A DNA stretch of 64,000 nucleotides from CALBZH01 sp964538515 (GCA_964538515.1 CAZIEW010000026.1:1-64000), one strand, 5' to 3'; positions 1 to 9,017 are shown, counted from the stretch's first letter. A program made the numbers and translations. Notes: generated from the sequence alone by a model not told the origin.

Positions 1-11
1 GGGGTCTTGCG

Positions 12-38
12 TTAAACAAGAACCGCTGAAATCAGCGG
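12..38 (-). terminator. Probable intrinsic terminator after tRNA-Asn
   Basis: On the minus strand a 6-bp GC-rich stem (CCGCTG/CAGCGG, loop ATTT) lies just downstream of the tRNA-Asn gene and is followed by a T-rich run (TTCTTGTTT). The stem is short, so this is a reasonable but not certain terminator. Confidence 0.45.
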
Positions 39-47
39 ATTGAATTT

Positions 48-123
48 TGGCTCCCCGGGACGGACTCGAACCGCCAACCTAGTGGTTAACAGCCACCCGC
101 TCTGCCGGTTGAGCTACCGGGGA
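48..123 (-). tRNA. tRNA-Asn (GTT)
   Basis: The minus strand reads as a full 76-nt cloverleaf that begins TCCCCGGTAG. It has an anticodon stem around GTT (CTGTTAA loop), a GGTTCGAGTCC T arm and an encoded 3' CCA. The acceptor strands TCCCCGG and CCGGGGA pair fully. It lies 86 bp downstream of the porB-type gene on the same strand. Confidence 0.97.
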
Positions 124-209
124 ACGTCGTTCAAACGAGACGCCTGTTTAGCAGAGGCGTTTCGGGTTGTCAACAAAAAGTGCTGCCGTCTCCGATACGG
201 CACGAGGGC

Positions 210-2594
210 CTATTTCAGGCCACAGCGTTCAAGCAGGGCTTCATACTCTTCGTCGACGCGCTTCTGGATCTTGGCGACCTCCACTTCGGTCAGGTGACGG
301 AACCGGCGCTGGCTCTTGAAGTATTCGGCGACCGAGACCGGCGCTTCGCCGCGCCCGGTGACGCCGCAGTGGAGGCAGCAGCTCGCTTCCATCATGGCCT
401 GGTCTTCGGTGTAGCCCAGGTTGACTTCGTCTTGCGTACGTCGCCGCGTTTCGCCGGGCAGTCTCGGCATGGCGGCCCGTCTAGCTTCGCCGGTTTCTTC
501 ATGCGGCGGCAGGTCGGTTCGGGCGTTGGTCTTCATGCGACCCTTGGCAAGGTCCTTGCGGCCGAGATAACGGTCGATGGAGATGGCCACTTCCTTACCG
601 GCTTCGATGGCTTCGACCACCGTCGCGGCGCCCGTCACCACATCCCCGCCCGCAAATACGCCGGGAACGGAGGTGGCGAAGGTCACGGGATCGACCTCGA
701 TGGTGCCCCAGTCGGTCAGGCTCGGCTTCATGCCGTCCGTCCCCTCATCGAACAGGGCCAGGTCGGTTTTGAGACCAATGGCGGCGATGACCGTGTCCAC
801 CGCGATGGTGTGCTCGGAGCCCTGGATCGGCTCGGGGCGGCACCGTCCGGATTCATCCAGCTCGCACAGCGTCATGCTGATGCAGCGCATTTCCTTGACG
901 TGGCCGGATGCATCACCAAGGATCTCCACGGGAGCCGCCAGGAATTTGAACTTGACCCCTTCTTCTTCGGCTTCGACGATCTCCTCCTCGCCGGCCAGCA
1001 TTTCTTTGCGGCTGCGACGATAGACGACGTAGACCTCTTCGGCGCCCAGGCGCATCGCCATGCGCGCCGAGTCCATGGCCACGTTTCCACCGCCGATGAC
1101 GGCGACCTTCTTGCCGATCCCCGTCACCTGGCCCAGGTTGGCTTGCTTCAGGAAGTCGCCTCCCGCGAAAACCCCTTTCAGCTCCTCGCCCGCAACGCCC
1201 AGCTTCATGCTTCTCTGGGTCCCGATGGCCAGGAAAAAGGCGCTGAAGCCTTCCTTCTTGAGGTCTTCCAGCGTCACATCGCGCCCGACGACGGTGTTCA
1301 TACGGAACTCGACGCCCAGCTTCCGGACGACATCCAGCTCCGCCTTCATCACGTCGCGCGGCAGCCGGAAATCCGGTATGCCATACACCAGCCAGCCTCC
1401 GGGCTCGGGCATGGCATCGATGACCGTCACGTTGTAGCCCTCGACCGCCAAGTAGTACGCCGCCGTGATGCCCCCGGGACCAGCGCCGATAACCGCGACT
1501 TTGTCCGTCTTGATGCCCTTTTTCTGAGGGATGAACGTCGATTCGCCCTTGAGGTCCAAGTCCGCAACGAAGCGCTTCAGAAACTCGATGGCAACCGAGC
1601 CTCCCGCATTCGACCGCGCGCAAACCATTTCGCAGGGATGGTGGCACACGCGCCCGCAGACAGCCGGGAGGGGATTGTCCTGCTTGATGAGCTTGAGGGA
1701 GTCTTCGAACCGTCCCTGGGCGATCAAGGAGATGAACCCCTGCACATCGATTCCAGCCGGACAGGCCGCACCGCAGGACGCCTGCTCGGGGCGCGAGAGG
1801 ATCCACTTGCCGTTGATGACCTCATAGAGGGGAAACACGCGGCTCAGGACCGCCAGCCGGGCCAGCTCGATGCTCGAATCCGGTGTCGCGCGCCAGCCCG
1901 TCGGACAGGGCGAGTAGATGTGAATGTAGGCGGGACCGGGCATCATGGCCGCCTTCTTGACCTTGTTCATGAGGTCCGTGGGGAACGCCGGGGACGCCGT
2001 CGCCACATAAGGAATTCCATGGGCGGCCACGATCGCCGGCATGTTCTTCTTCCAGGTGGACTGGCCGATGCTTTTTTTGCCCGGGGGCGTCGTGGTCGTC
2101 ATGGCGCCGTAAGGCGTGGAGGAGGACCGCTGGATCCCCGTGTTCATGTAGGCTTCGTTGTCGAGGCACACATAGAGGAAGTTGTGGCCGCGCTCGAGGG
2201 CGCCGCTCAACGACTGGAGTCCGATGTCGGCCGTCGCACCGTCGCCGCCGTACGCCAGGAACACCACCCCTTTGTCCTCGATCTTCCCCTTGCGGATCAT
2301 GGCCTTGTAGGCCGATTCCACGCCGCTCACCACCGCTGACGCATTCTCAAAGGCCACGTGGAGCCACGGCACATTCCAGGCCGTCTGCGGGAACGGCGAC
2401 GTCACGATTTCCATACAGCCCGTTGCGCTCACCACGACGACGTTTTCCCCAAGGGCCTTCATGACCTGCCGCAGCGCCAGGATTTCCCCGCATCCCTGGC
2501 AGGCGCGGTGGCCGGGGGAAAGCGGCTCGTTTTTCGGCATGTTGGTCAGGCGAAATCCCTTGAACCCCTTCAATGCTTCCGTTTCTGTACCCAT
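210..2594 (-). CDS. porB: 2-oxoacid:ferredoxin oxidoreductase beta subunit fused to a GltD-like FAD/NAD(P) oxidoreductase
   Basis: This 794-residue protein joins two enzymes. Residues 1 to about 265 are a pyruvate-type oxidoreductase beta subunit: CQGCG near residue 32 (iron-sulfur ligands), GDGAT at 117-121 for thiamine diphosphate, and NTGIQRSSSTP at 151-161, typical of pyruvate enzymes. From about residue 270 it is a GltD/NfnB-like domain: cysteines 274, 278, 313, 317, 321 and 325, a GAGPGG FAD loop at 370-375, and a second dinucleotide fold with GGGNVAMDSARMA. The ATG at 2594 has GAGGAAAA upstream. It is the last gene of a minus-strand gamma-delta-alpha-beta operon. Oxidative decarboxylation of pyruvate or a branched 2-oxoacid is known for the family; direct linkage to NAD(P) through the second module is inference. 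The reading frame is continuous, so the fusion is not an annotation artefact. Confidence 0.9.
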   Translation of the reverse strand: MGTETEALKGFKGFRLTNMPKNEPLSPGHRACQGCGEILALRQVMKALGENVVVVSATGCMEIVTSPFPQTAWNVPWLHVAFENASAVVSGVESAYKAMIRKGKIEDKGVVFLAYGGDGATADIGLQSLSGALERGHNFLYVCLDNEAYMNTGIQRSSSTPYGAMTTTTPPGKKSIGQSTWKKNMPAIVAAHGIPYVATASPAFPTDLMNKVKKAAMMPGPAYIHIYSPCPTGWRATPDSSIELARLAVLSRVFPLYEVINGKWILSRPEQASCGAACPAGIDVQGFISLIAQGRFEDSLKLIKQDNPLPAVCGRVCHHPCEMVCARSNAGGSVAIEFLKRFVADLDLKGESTFIPQKKGIKTDKVAVIGAGPGGITAAYYLAVEGYNVTVIDAMPEPGGWLVYGIPDFRLPRDVMKAELDVVRKLGVEFRMNTVVGRDVTLEDLKKEGFSAFFLAIGTQRSMKLGVAGEELKGVFAGGDFLKQANLGQVTGIGKKVAVIGGGNVAMDSARMAMRLGAEEVYVVYRRSRKEMLAGEEEIVEAEEEGVKFKFLAAPVEILGDASGHVKEMRCISMTLCELDESGRCRPEPIQGSEHTIAVDTVIAAIGLKTDLALFDEGTDGMKPSLTDWGTIEVDPVTFATSVPGVFAGGDVVTGAATVVEAIEAGKEVAISIDRYLGRKDLAKGRMKTNARTDLPPHEETGEARRAAMPRLPGETRRRTQDEVNLGYTEDQAMMEASCCLHCGVTGRGEAPVSVAEYFKSQRRFRHLTEVEVAKIQKRVDEEYEALLERCGLK

Positions 2595-2639
2595 AACTGT
2601 TTTCCTCGCTCGCTTCGTGAGAGGACAGCGCCCCCGGGG

Positions 2640-3815
2640 TTATTCCCTGACGTTGATGATCTCGTAACCCATGGGGTCGCCGCGCTGAGCCCGGGCGGCC
2701 ACCTGGTCGGCCATCTCGATGAAGTTCTCGACGGTCACGTCTCGTCCCCCCAAACCGGCGACGTAGTTCTGAAGATACGGTCGGACACCGCGATCGTAGA
2801 GGACCGACTTCACTTCGGCGCACACGGGGCCGCACACGCCGTTCAGGCTCATGGCCCGATCGACGACCGCGACCACCTTGGCCCCCTTGATGGCATCGAA
2901 AAGCTCCTCCACCGGGAACGGCCTCCACAACCGGATGTGAGCCAAGCCGACCTTCTTGCCCGCCTCGCGAAGAGCGTCGATGGCCGTCATGGCCGTCTCC
3001 GAAATGGAGCCCATGGTGATGAGAATGGTCTCGGCGTCTTCGGACTTGTAGGTTTCCACGCAGCGGTACTCACGGCCGAACTGGCTCTTGAATGACTGCC
3101 ACGCTTCCACGACGACGTCCTTGGCGCCCTTGAGCACCTGGTCGTGGACCATTTTGGCTTCCGTGTACACATCCGGCATGCCAACGGGACCGATGGTGAC
3201 GGGCTTTTCGGGGTCCAACCGCAGTTTGGGCACGTAAGGCGGCAGGTAGCGCCTCACCTCTTCCGCCTCGGGGATGAGAATAGGCTCGATCATGTGGCTC
3301 AGAATGAAGCCGTCCATGTTCACCATGACGGGCAGGAGCACCCGGTGATCTTCAGCCACCTTGAACGCGTGGAAGATCAGGTCCACCACTTCCTGGCCGT
3401 TTTCGGCCACGGTCTGGACCCAGCCGGTGTCCCGGGACATCATCAAGTCGGCATGATCGTTCCAGATATTGATGGGGGCACTCAGAGCGCGGTTCGCGGT
3501 CACCATCACAATGGGAAGCCGGAGGCTGGCCGCGATGTAGCAGATTTCCGACATCAGGGCGTAGCCCTGGGAGCTTGTGGAAGTGAAGGTCCGGGCGCCG
3601 GCGGCGGCCGATCCCACGCAGCAGCTCATAGCGCTGTGTTCGGATTCCACCGGGATGAACTCGGCGTCCAGATGGCCGCTCGCGACCAGCTCGGACAAGT
3701 GCTCGACCACGTGGGTCTGAGGGGTGATGGGGTATGCGGCGATCACATCGACGTCCGCCAGCGCAACGGCCTCCGCCGCCGCGATGGAGACTTCCATTCC
3801 TACACGCTTGGCCAT
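2640..3815 (-). CDS. porA: 2-oxoacid:ferredoxin oxidoreductase alpha subunit
   Basis: The 391-residue alpha subunit has the family start region with AAYPITPQTHVVEHL, the ESEHSAM segment and the TSSQGYALM segment of the pyrimidine-binding domain. A transketolase-C-like domain (ILITMGSISETA) follows after about residue 250. I chose the ATG at 3815 (MAKRVGMEVS) over the upstream in-frame codon because it sits behind AGGAGGGGG and only just clears the stop of the delta subunit. Substrate could be pyruvate or 2-oxoisovalerate. It works with the delta, gamma and beta subunits encoded around it. Confidence 0.93.
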   Translation of the reverse strand: MAKRVGMEVSIAAAEAVALADVDVIAAYPITPQTHVVEHLSELVASGHLDAEFIPVESEHSAMSCCVGSAAAGARTFTSTSSQGYALMSEICYIAASLRLPIVMVTANRALSAPINIWNDHADLMMSRDTGWVQTVAENGQEVVDLIFHAFKVAEDHRVLLPVMVNMDGFILSHMIEPILIPEAEEVRRYLPPYVPKLRLDPEKPVTIGPVGMPDVYTEAKMVHDQVLKGAKDVVVEAWQSFKSQFGREYRCVETYKSEDAETILITMGSISETAMTAIDALREAGKKVGLAHIRLWRPFPVEELFDAIKGAKVVAVVDRAMSLNGVCGPVCAEVKSVLYDRGVRPYLQNYVAGLGGRDVTVENFIEMADQVAARAQRGDPMGYEIINVRE

Positions 3816-3816
3816 A

Positions 3817-4110
3817 TCAATCCCCCTCCTGCACCATGGTGATGGCATCCACCGGGCATTCCTTGGCGCAAATCCCGCAGCCCTTGCAATAGTAGTAGTT
3901 CTGCTCGTAGTAGCCTTGCTCGTTGCGACTGTACACCATATCCGGACAGAAGATGTAACACCGGCCACACCGGATGCATGTGTCAAAATTGGTTACGGCC
4001 CGGGCGGAGCGCCAGTCTCCCGTCTTGAGCTGACCCGCCGAGCCGGGCTCGAGAATGGTGATCCCGAGCTCCAGCGCCTTCCAACTGACAATCCCTGTTT
4101 CCTTGGCCAC
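3817..4110 (-). CDS. porD: 2-oxoacid:ferredoxin oxidoreductase delta subunit (2x[4Fe-4S] ferredoxin)
   Basis: The 97-residue protein has two bacterial-ferredoxin motifs, CIRCGRCYIFCP and CKGCGICAKECP, each able to bind one [4Fe-4S] cluster. It relays electrons from the catalytic subunits to external ferredoxin. The start is GTG with GGAGG eight bases upstream. The stop lies one base before the alpha-subunit ATG, and the gene follows the gamma gene after 3 bp, so translation is probably coupled. Confidence 0.93.
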   Translation of the reverse strand: MAKETGIVSWKALELGITILEPGSAGQLKTGDWRSARAVTNFDTCIRCGRCYIFCPDMVYSRNEQGYYEQNYYYCKGCGICAKECPVDAITMVQEGD

Positions 4111-4113
4111 TGA

Positions 4114-4662
4114 TCAATCCTCCACGGTCGTTTCTTCAAAAGCTCTCTGGCAGGCCTTGAGGTTCTTTTCGGCGATGGGACCGAATCGATTCTGAATGGG
4201 CGCGCGCAGCGCTTCGATCCCCAGGAGCCCCGCTCCCTTGATGAGGGCCCCGAGCATCGTCGTGTTGGTGATGGGAACCCGCATGGTCTCCATGGCGATT
4301 TTGGAGGCGTCAACGAGCGCCAGCCGGGCTTTAAGCCCTGTTTCCCTGCGGACTTCCTCGGCACTCTTCTTGGTGTTCAAAATCACCAGGCCGCCTTCTT
4401 TGAGACCCGCCTCGACGTTCACGATCTGGAGCAGGGAAGGATCGAGCACCACGACTACGTCCGGGTTATAGACCTTCTCACGGGTTCGGATCTGCGTGTC
4501 GCTCACCCGCACAAACGCCATGACCGGCGCTCCGCGACGCTCCGGACCGAAGCTGGGAAACGCCTGGGCGAACTTCCCCTCGTCAATGGCGGCCAAAGCC
4601 GTCAGCTCCGCGGACGTCACGGCACCCTGGCCCCCTCGTCCATGAAAACGGATTTCTACCAT
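4114..4662 (-). CDS. porC: 2-oxoacid:ferredoxin oxidoreductase gamma subunit
   Basis: The 182-residue protein begins MVEIRFHGRGGQGAVTSAEL, the glycine-rich signature of gamma subunits, and continues with FPSFGPERRGAPVMAF and VVVLDPSL. The ATG at 4662 is preferred because a GGAG lies about seven bases upstream and the extra six codons of the longer frame have no family match. It is the first gene of the four-gene operon, with a sigma-70-like promoter about 135 bp upstream. Confidence 0.92.
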   Translation of the reverse strand: MVEIRFHGRGGQGAVTSAELTALAAIDEGKFAQAFPSFGPERRGAPVMAFVRVSDTQIRTREKVYNPDVVVVLDPSLLQIVNVEAGLKEGGLVILNTKKSAEEVRRETGLKARLALVDASKIAMETMRVPITNTTMLGALIKGAGLLGIEALRAPIQNRFGPIAEKNLKACQRAFEETTVED

Positions 4663-4796
4663 TGTCGTTCTCCACCTCACCTTGAGTTCATCACACAGCG
4701 TTCAATCGACAAAGCTCGGCCACGCCGGGGCTCAGAGCTTGACACCCTACAGGGGATGACAGAGATCGAAGGGCCTCAATCATTTCTAGGCGCTAG

Positions 4797-4824
4797 GTTA
4801 TAAACTTTGTGCAAATAAGGTCAA
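4797..4824 (-). promoter_or_regulatory. Sigma-70-type promoter of the por operon
   Basis: On the minus strand TTGACC (4824-4819) and TATAAC (4802-4797) are separated by 16 bp, close to consensus. They are placed to transcribe the porC-D-A-B genes. The rest of the gap between porC and recR shows nothing else I recognise. Confidence 0.6.
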
Positions 4825-4909
4825 GGTCTATTTGTTTCCTTGAATGCAGCTTCAGCCACTGCACATGGCCACCGGAGGCGAGCTCCGTCCCCGCGCTCCA
4901 GGGCCAACG

Positions 4910-5512
4910 TCATTCGAACGCCCGCCGACCTTGGAGGGCCTTTTCCAACGTCACGCGGTCGATGTATTTCAAATCGCTCCCCATCGGCACTCCATAGGCG
5001 ATGCGAGACACACGAACCGGCCGGTCTTTGAGCAGTCGCAGGAGATAATGGGCCGTTGCCTCCCCCTCACCGCTGGGGTTTGTGGCCACAATGACTTCGG
5101 AAACCCGCTCCTCGCTCAGGCGTTTCAACAGCTCGCTCACTCGAATGTCATCAGGCCCAATGGAATCCAACGGTGCGAGGGCCCCTTGCAGGACGTGGTA
5201 GCGGCCTTTGAACGCGCCTGATTGCTCGATGGCGAACAGGTCCGCCGTGCTTTCAACCACACACAGAATTCCGATATCCCGGGCGGGATCCGCGCAAAAG
5301 GCGCAGATCTCCGTATCGGTGAACGAAAAACAGCGGGAGCACGTTCGGATCTCGGCCTTGAGGCGCTTGATGAGACCAGCCAAGGCTTCCACGTCTTCCC
5401 TGGACGTCTTGAGCAGATGCAGGGCGATGCGCGTGGCACTCTTTTCCCCGAGACCGGGAAGCCGGCTCAAGGCTCTAATGAGCTGAAAAAGGGCTGCAGG
5501 ATATGGGTTCAT
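4910..5512 (-). CDS. recR: Recombination mediator protein RecR
   Basis: The 200-residue protein has the RecR layout: N-terminal helix-hairpin-helix (LSRLPGLGEKSATRIALHLL), a four-cysteine zinc finger (CSRCFSFTDTEICAFC) and a Toprim domain (GILCVVESTADLFAIE, VIVATNPSGEGEATAHYL). With RecO and RecF it loads RecA on SSB-covered gaps. The ATG at 5512 gives the usual family start MNPYPAALFQLI; an upstream TTG would add seven residues. It follows dnaX and ybaB, the standard bacterial gene order. Confidence 0.95.
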   Translation of the reverse strand: MNPYPAALFQLIRALSRLPGLGEKSATRIALHLLKTSREDVEALAGLIKRLKAEIRTCSRCFSFTDTEICAFCADPARDIGILCVVESTADLFAIEQSGAFKGRYHVLQGALAPLDSIGPDDIRVSELLKRLSEERVSEVIVATNPSGEGEATAHYLLRLLKDRPVRVSRIAYGVPMGSDLKYIDRVTLEKALQGRRAFE

Positions 5513-5601
5513 GGGCACAAATTCTTCGTGCAACGAGCCGTTTGTGGCGCGCGGCCTTCACTGAGTGATCAAGACGATCAGGAACCAGGATACGACTCTC
5601 C

Positions 5602-5925
5602 TCAAAAGAGACCCGGGAGCTTCAGTCCTGGGATATTGAGGCCCCCGGCGAGCTTTCCCATCTCGGCCGCGGCCATTTCCTGGGAGCGCCTGAGGCCGTC
5701 GTTCACGGCGGCCACGATCAGGTCCTGAAGCATGTCGATATCCTGAGGGTCAACGACCTGGGGCTCTATCTTGATCGACAGCACCTCCTGACGTCCGTTC
5801 ACCACCACCGACACCATGCCTCCGCCGGAAGACGCTTCGACCGTCTTCAACGCAAGCTCCTCCTGCATCCGTGCCATCTTGTCCTGCAGGGCTTTAACCT
5901 GCTGCATGGGGTTAAACCCTTTCAT
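5602..5925 (-). CDS. ybaB: YbaB/EbfC family nucleoid-associated protein
   Basis: This 107-residue protein has the family pattern of an N-terminal helix (MQQVKALQDKMARMQEEL), a central sheet (VSVVVNGRQEVLSIKIEP) and a C-terminal segment that starts LQDLIVAAVNDGLRRSQEM. Members dimerise and bind DNA without strong sequence preference. It lies between dnaX and recR, 27 bp after dnaX, its usual neighbourhood. Confidence 0.94.
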   Translation of the reverse strand: MKGFNPMQQVKALQDKMARMQEELALKTVEASSGGGMVSVVVNGRQEVLSIKIEPQVVDPQDIDMLQDLIVAAVNDGLRRSQEMAAAEMGKLAGGLNIPGLKLPGLF

Positions 5926-5952
5926 CCCAATTCTCCTCTCTGGTATCGGGGA

Positions 5953-7761
5953 CTAACTACTTTCCTTGTGTCCCTTCTTGATCTTCTTGATGTCCAAAAG
6001 CTCGCCTCCCAGGATCTCCAGGGCTTGCTGAACAATCGGGCTCTCCATGACAAGGCGCCGGGTATTGAGCTTTGGGGGGCTCGACTTCGCCGCAAGCGCG
6101 ACGTCCTCACGCGGCGACGCAAGGGGGCGAATCTGCCAGGAGAGGTCCTTCCCAAAGTACCGGGCAGCGGCATTCTTAAGCTTTCGCAGCACTTGAGGGT
6201 CCTGGAAGCGCTCAACAAAGATCTCCATCACCTCGAGCTCCGCCGTTGTCTCCGAGACGAGGACGAGACGACTCTGACTGAGCTTGGCTGCCAGTCGAGG
6301 ATGGGGTCCTCCCAACCATTGCAGGAAGCCCGGCCAGTGCTCCTCATCGAAGGGCACCTTTCCCGAGGCGGCACGCTCAGCGGAGGGTTCCGGCGTTGGC
6401 CCGAGTGAAGATTCGACGGCAGAAGAAAGCACCTCGCCCTCGGCTTCGCCTGCCTCCAAGACGGTGGATTCTATCACGGCCGCATCCGCCTGCCACAAGC
6501 CATCCTCATCGGGTTTTTCACCCGCGCCCCCTCGTTTGCGCGGAACCTCACCCAACACTGGCTCTTCCCGCTCCTCGGCTCCCGTCAAGGGGACCCCCAC
6601 CACGCCTCCGGAAGCCAGCCTGCGCTCGACCGATTTCAAGGTTTCCAACGCTTGGTCCAAACTCTCGAGCCTCGGCAGCTGGGACAGCCGCAGAAGGAGC
6701 ATTTCGAGACTGATGCGCGGCAGTGTCGAACGCCGGATTTCCTCCTCCCCCTTCAGAACCATCTGGAAATAGAGGTACAAATTGTCCGGGCTCGTGGCAC
6801 TGGCCTGGCTTCGAAGCAGCTCGATCTCTTCTCCGGGCAGCTCCAACCCCCCGCCATCGCCTTTGCCCCCCAAAGCCACGAAGAGCACATTGCGGAAGTG
6901 GTCGCACAGCTGCTGGCAGAAACGACGAATATCGATGCCCCGCCGGTAAATGTCCCCGACGACCTCCATGCAGGTCCGAGCATCCCCTGTCAGGAGGGCA
7001 TCGGCAACCCGCAGCACGCTCCGCCGATCGACGACTCCGAGCACATCCAGGATCTCGTCATCGGAAAGGGCTTCGCCGCTGAAGGCCATGAGCTGCTCCA
7101 GGAGACTCTGGGCGTCCCGCATGCTCCCATCCGCTTCGCGCGCGACGGCAAACAGCACGGCCTCCGACAAGGAAGCCGATTCAGATGACACAATCGTCTT
7201 CAAGTGCCGGACGATCTCGGTGGTGGCGATCCGGCGGAAGTCAAACCGCTGACAGCGACTGAGAATGGTCTGGGGAATCTTGTGGGGCTCGGTGGTGGCG
7301 AACACGAAGAGCACATGCTCCGGGGGCTCCTCCAAGGTCTTCAGAAGCGCATTGAAGGCCTCGGTCGTCAGCATATGCACTTCATCGATGATGTAGATCT
7401 TGTATTTGCTCTTTCCCGGCCGATAGCGAACGGTCTCCCGAAGCTCCCGGATGCTGTCGATGCCTCGGTTCGAAGCACCGTCGATCTCGAGCACGTCGAT
7501 CGAGCTTCCCTGTGTGATCTCCCTGCAATTGGAGCACGCGTTGCAGGGGCCCGATGGATCATGCTGCTCACAATTGAGGGTCTTGGCGAGGATTCGGGCA
7601 ACAGAGGTCTTCCCCACTCCCCGCGCCCCCGTGAAGAGATAGGCGTGCGCGATGCGCCCGGAGCGGACGGCGTTTTGCAGCGTCTTGGTGACATGGGGCT
7701 GACCCACGACGTCCTCAAACGTCTGCGGGCGCCACTTGCGTGCTAGGACAAGGTATGTCAT
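5953..7761 (-). CDS. dnaX: DNA polymerase III subunits gamma and tau
   Basis: The 602-residue clamp-loader ATPase starts MTYLVLARKWRPQTFEDVVG. It has Walker A GARGVGKT near residue 46, a four-cysteine zinc module (CEQHDPSGPCNACSNC), Walker B DEVHML and the SRC sensor motif. Residues beyond about 370 form the variable tau region, ending in a domain that would bind the polymerase alpha subunit. I see no clear A-AAA-AAG slippery site, so a shorter gamma form made by frameshifting is not supported. Two tRNA-Ser genes lie just upstream on the same strand. Confidence 0.95.
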   Translation of the reverse strand: MTYLVLARKWRPQTFEDVVGQPHVTKTLQNAVRSGRIAHAYLFTGARGVGKTSVARILAKTLNCEQHDPSGPCNACSNCREITQGSSIDVLEIDGASNRGIDSIRELRETVRYRPGKSKYKIYIIDEVHMLTTEAFNALLKTLEEPPEHVLFVFATTEPHKIPQTILSRCQRFDFRRIATTEIVRHLKTIVSSESASLSEAVLFAVAREADGSMRDAQSLLEQLMAFSGEALSDDEILDVLGVVDRRSVLRVADALLTGDARTCMEVVGDIYRRGIDIRRFCQQLCDHFRNVLFVALGGKGDGGGLELPGEEIELLRSQASATSPDNLYLYFQMVLKGEEEIRRSTLPRISLEMLLLRLSQLPRLESLDQALETLKSVERRLASGGVVGVPLTGAEEREEPVLGEVPRKRGGAGEKPDEDGLWQADAAVIESTVLEAGEAEGEVLSSAVESSLGPTPEPSAERAASGKVPFDEEHWPGFLQWLGGPHPRLAAKLSQSRLVLVSETTAELEVMEIFVERFQDPQVLRKLKNAAARYFGKDLSWQIRPLASPREDVALAAKSSPPKLNTRRLVMESPIVQQALEILGGELLDIKKIKKGHKESS

Positions 7762-7877
7762 GGGATCGCTGTCTTGATTCGCAGTGAGTGCGTGCGGGGC
7801 TCTTCAGACGCTGAGCGGTGGCTGGACTGACTTAGATCGCACGCGAATGACCCAGTAAGCCCTATCTGGGGTGGGAC

Positions 7878-7971
7878 TGGCGGAGAGAGAGGGATTCGAA
7901 CCCTCGGTACACCTTTTGGGCGTACACACGATTTCCAGTCGTGCTCCTTCAGCCAACTCGGACATCTCTCC
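7878..7971 (-). tRNA. tRNA-Ser (GGA)
   Basis: The minus strand reads as a 94-nt class II tRNA with acceptor GGAGAGA/TCTCTCC and anticodon loop CTGGAAA (anticodon GGA). It has a long variable arm and an encoded CCA. It lies between a second tRNA-Ser and dnaX. Confidence 0.96.
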
Positions 7972-8012
7972 GTGTAACTGCGCGTGCATGAATCAACGTG
8001 TACTGCATCGGG

Positions 8013-8108
8013 TGGCGGAGAGGGTGGGATTCGAACCCACGTGCCCTGCTCTTCACAGGACAAGTCGATTTCGAGTCGACCCCGTTACGGCCACTTCGGT
8101 ACCTCTCC
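8013..8108 (-). tRNA. tRNA-Ser (CGA)
   Basis: The minus strand reads as a 96-nt class II tRNA with acceptor GGAGAGG/CCTCTCC, anticodon loop CTCGAAA (anticodon CGA), a long variable arm and an encoded CCA. It is 41 bp upstream of tRNA-Ser(GGA) and just downstream of tadA, the gene for the tRNA anticodon deaminase. Confidence 0.96.
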
Positions 8109-8114
8109 TCCGTT

Positions 8115-8603
8115 TCACTTTTCCACGACATGTCGTCGCGCTCTGAAGAACCGGCGTAGCAGCTCGGCGCTTTCCGACGCCCGGATGCCCTGGACAGTCC
8201 GCATATAATGATTGAAAAGGGGGACGCTTGTCAAGTCCACAACACTACCTGCCGCTCCGGATTTGGGATCGGCCGCCCCGAAAACGAGCACGCTCACCCG
8301 GGAATGGAGCATGGCGCCTAGGCACATGCAGCAGGGCTCCAGGGTGCTATAGAGGACGGTATCCGGTAGTCTGTAGTTGCCAAGAGCACGCGCCGCCTCG
8401 CGCAGCACCAGAAGCTCGGCATGAGCCGTCGGGTCGCATGCGGCAATGGGCCGGTTGTGGGCTCGCGCGAGAAGCTTGCCTTCAGCCGAAGCCAAAACCG
8501 CCCCCACGGGGACCTCGCCCTCGTCGAACGCCTTCTGGGCCTCCGCGAGCGCGTGGTCCATGAACCACTCGTGATCCCACCCGAACCGGGATGTCTCGTC
8601 CAT
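8115..8603 (-). CDS. tadA: tRNA-specific adenosine deaminase TadA
   Basis: This zinc deaminase converts the wobble adenosine of tRNA-Arg(ACG) to inosine. The zinc and catalytic residues are visible as HAE (in DPTAHAELLVLREAA) and PCCMC (in STLEPCCMCLGAML). The N-terminal segment DHALAEAQKAFDEGEVPVGAVL matches the family. I place the start at the ATG at 8603 (MDETSRFGWDHEWF), which gives 162 residues as in other TadA proteins. A GTG at 8672 would add 23 residues but has no ribosome site. Confidence 0.92.
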   Translation of the reverse strand: MDETSRFGWDHEWFMDHALAEAQKAFDEGEVPVGAVLASAEGKLLARAHNRPIAACDPTAHAELLVLREAARALGNYRLPDTVLYSTLEPCCMCLGAMLHSRVSVLVFGAADPKSGAAGSVVDLTSVPLFNHYMRTVQGIRASESAELLRRFFRARRHVVEK

Positions 8604-9017
8604 GCTGGCCACCGGCTGATCGTCCTTCCGCACCCCCGGAGACACGTGACCCGTCCCTTCCGACGCACCCACGCCGTTACCATGGAGCCACCGTTCGCAA
8701 ATGAAGCGCTCTTATATACAAACACCTCCGCTCAGGCAAGGCCCTGAAAGATAGCAGGCGCAATCCAAGGAAGTGCGCCATCCGCGACCGCTTCAGAGCC
8801 GCTCTTCCAATAGCACAAGCATTATATGAGGTTAGGGTTACTTTTCTTATTGATATTTGCTAGGAATACCCTCATACTTTCCCCGTCTCATTTAGAGACA
8901 TTCAAGCCTCCTCCTTCTTGGCTTGGCGCCAACGACTTCTTATCTTGGTGGACGAGAAGCATTTGACGTATGCCATTGAGCATCGAGCCGAGGATCGTAC
9001 GGCAGGGAGAGCAGGCC
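8604..9017. other. Divergent intergenic region between tadA and the cysteine-rich gene
   Basis: The two flanking genes point away from each other, so this stretch must hold both promoters. The part at about 8815-8895 is AT-rich (for example TTGATA near 8850), but no box pair is convincing. No conserved RNA signature, including the SRP RNA core often found near dnaX, could be found. Confidence 0.4.

Noticed and set aside
180..2339. A 719-codon open frame on the plus strand
   Set aside because: It is antisense to the porB-type fusion, whose domains are unmistakable. GC-rich codon bias keeps the opposite strand open.
5953..7761. Programmed frameshift in dnaX to make gamma
   Set aside because: No convincing A-AAA-AAG slippery heptamer with a downstream hairpin was found.
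7762..7877. Possible SRP (4.5S) RNA upstream of dnaX
   Set aside because: The conserved SRP core (GGAAGGAAGCAG region) is absent on both strands.
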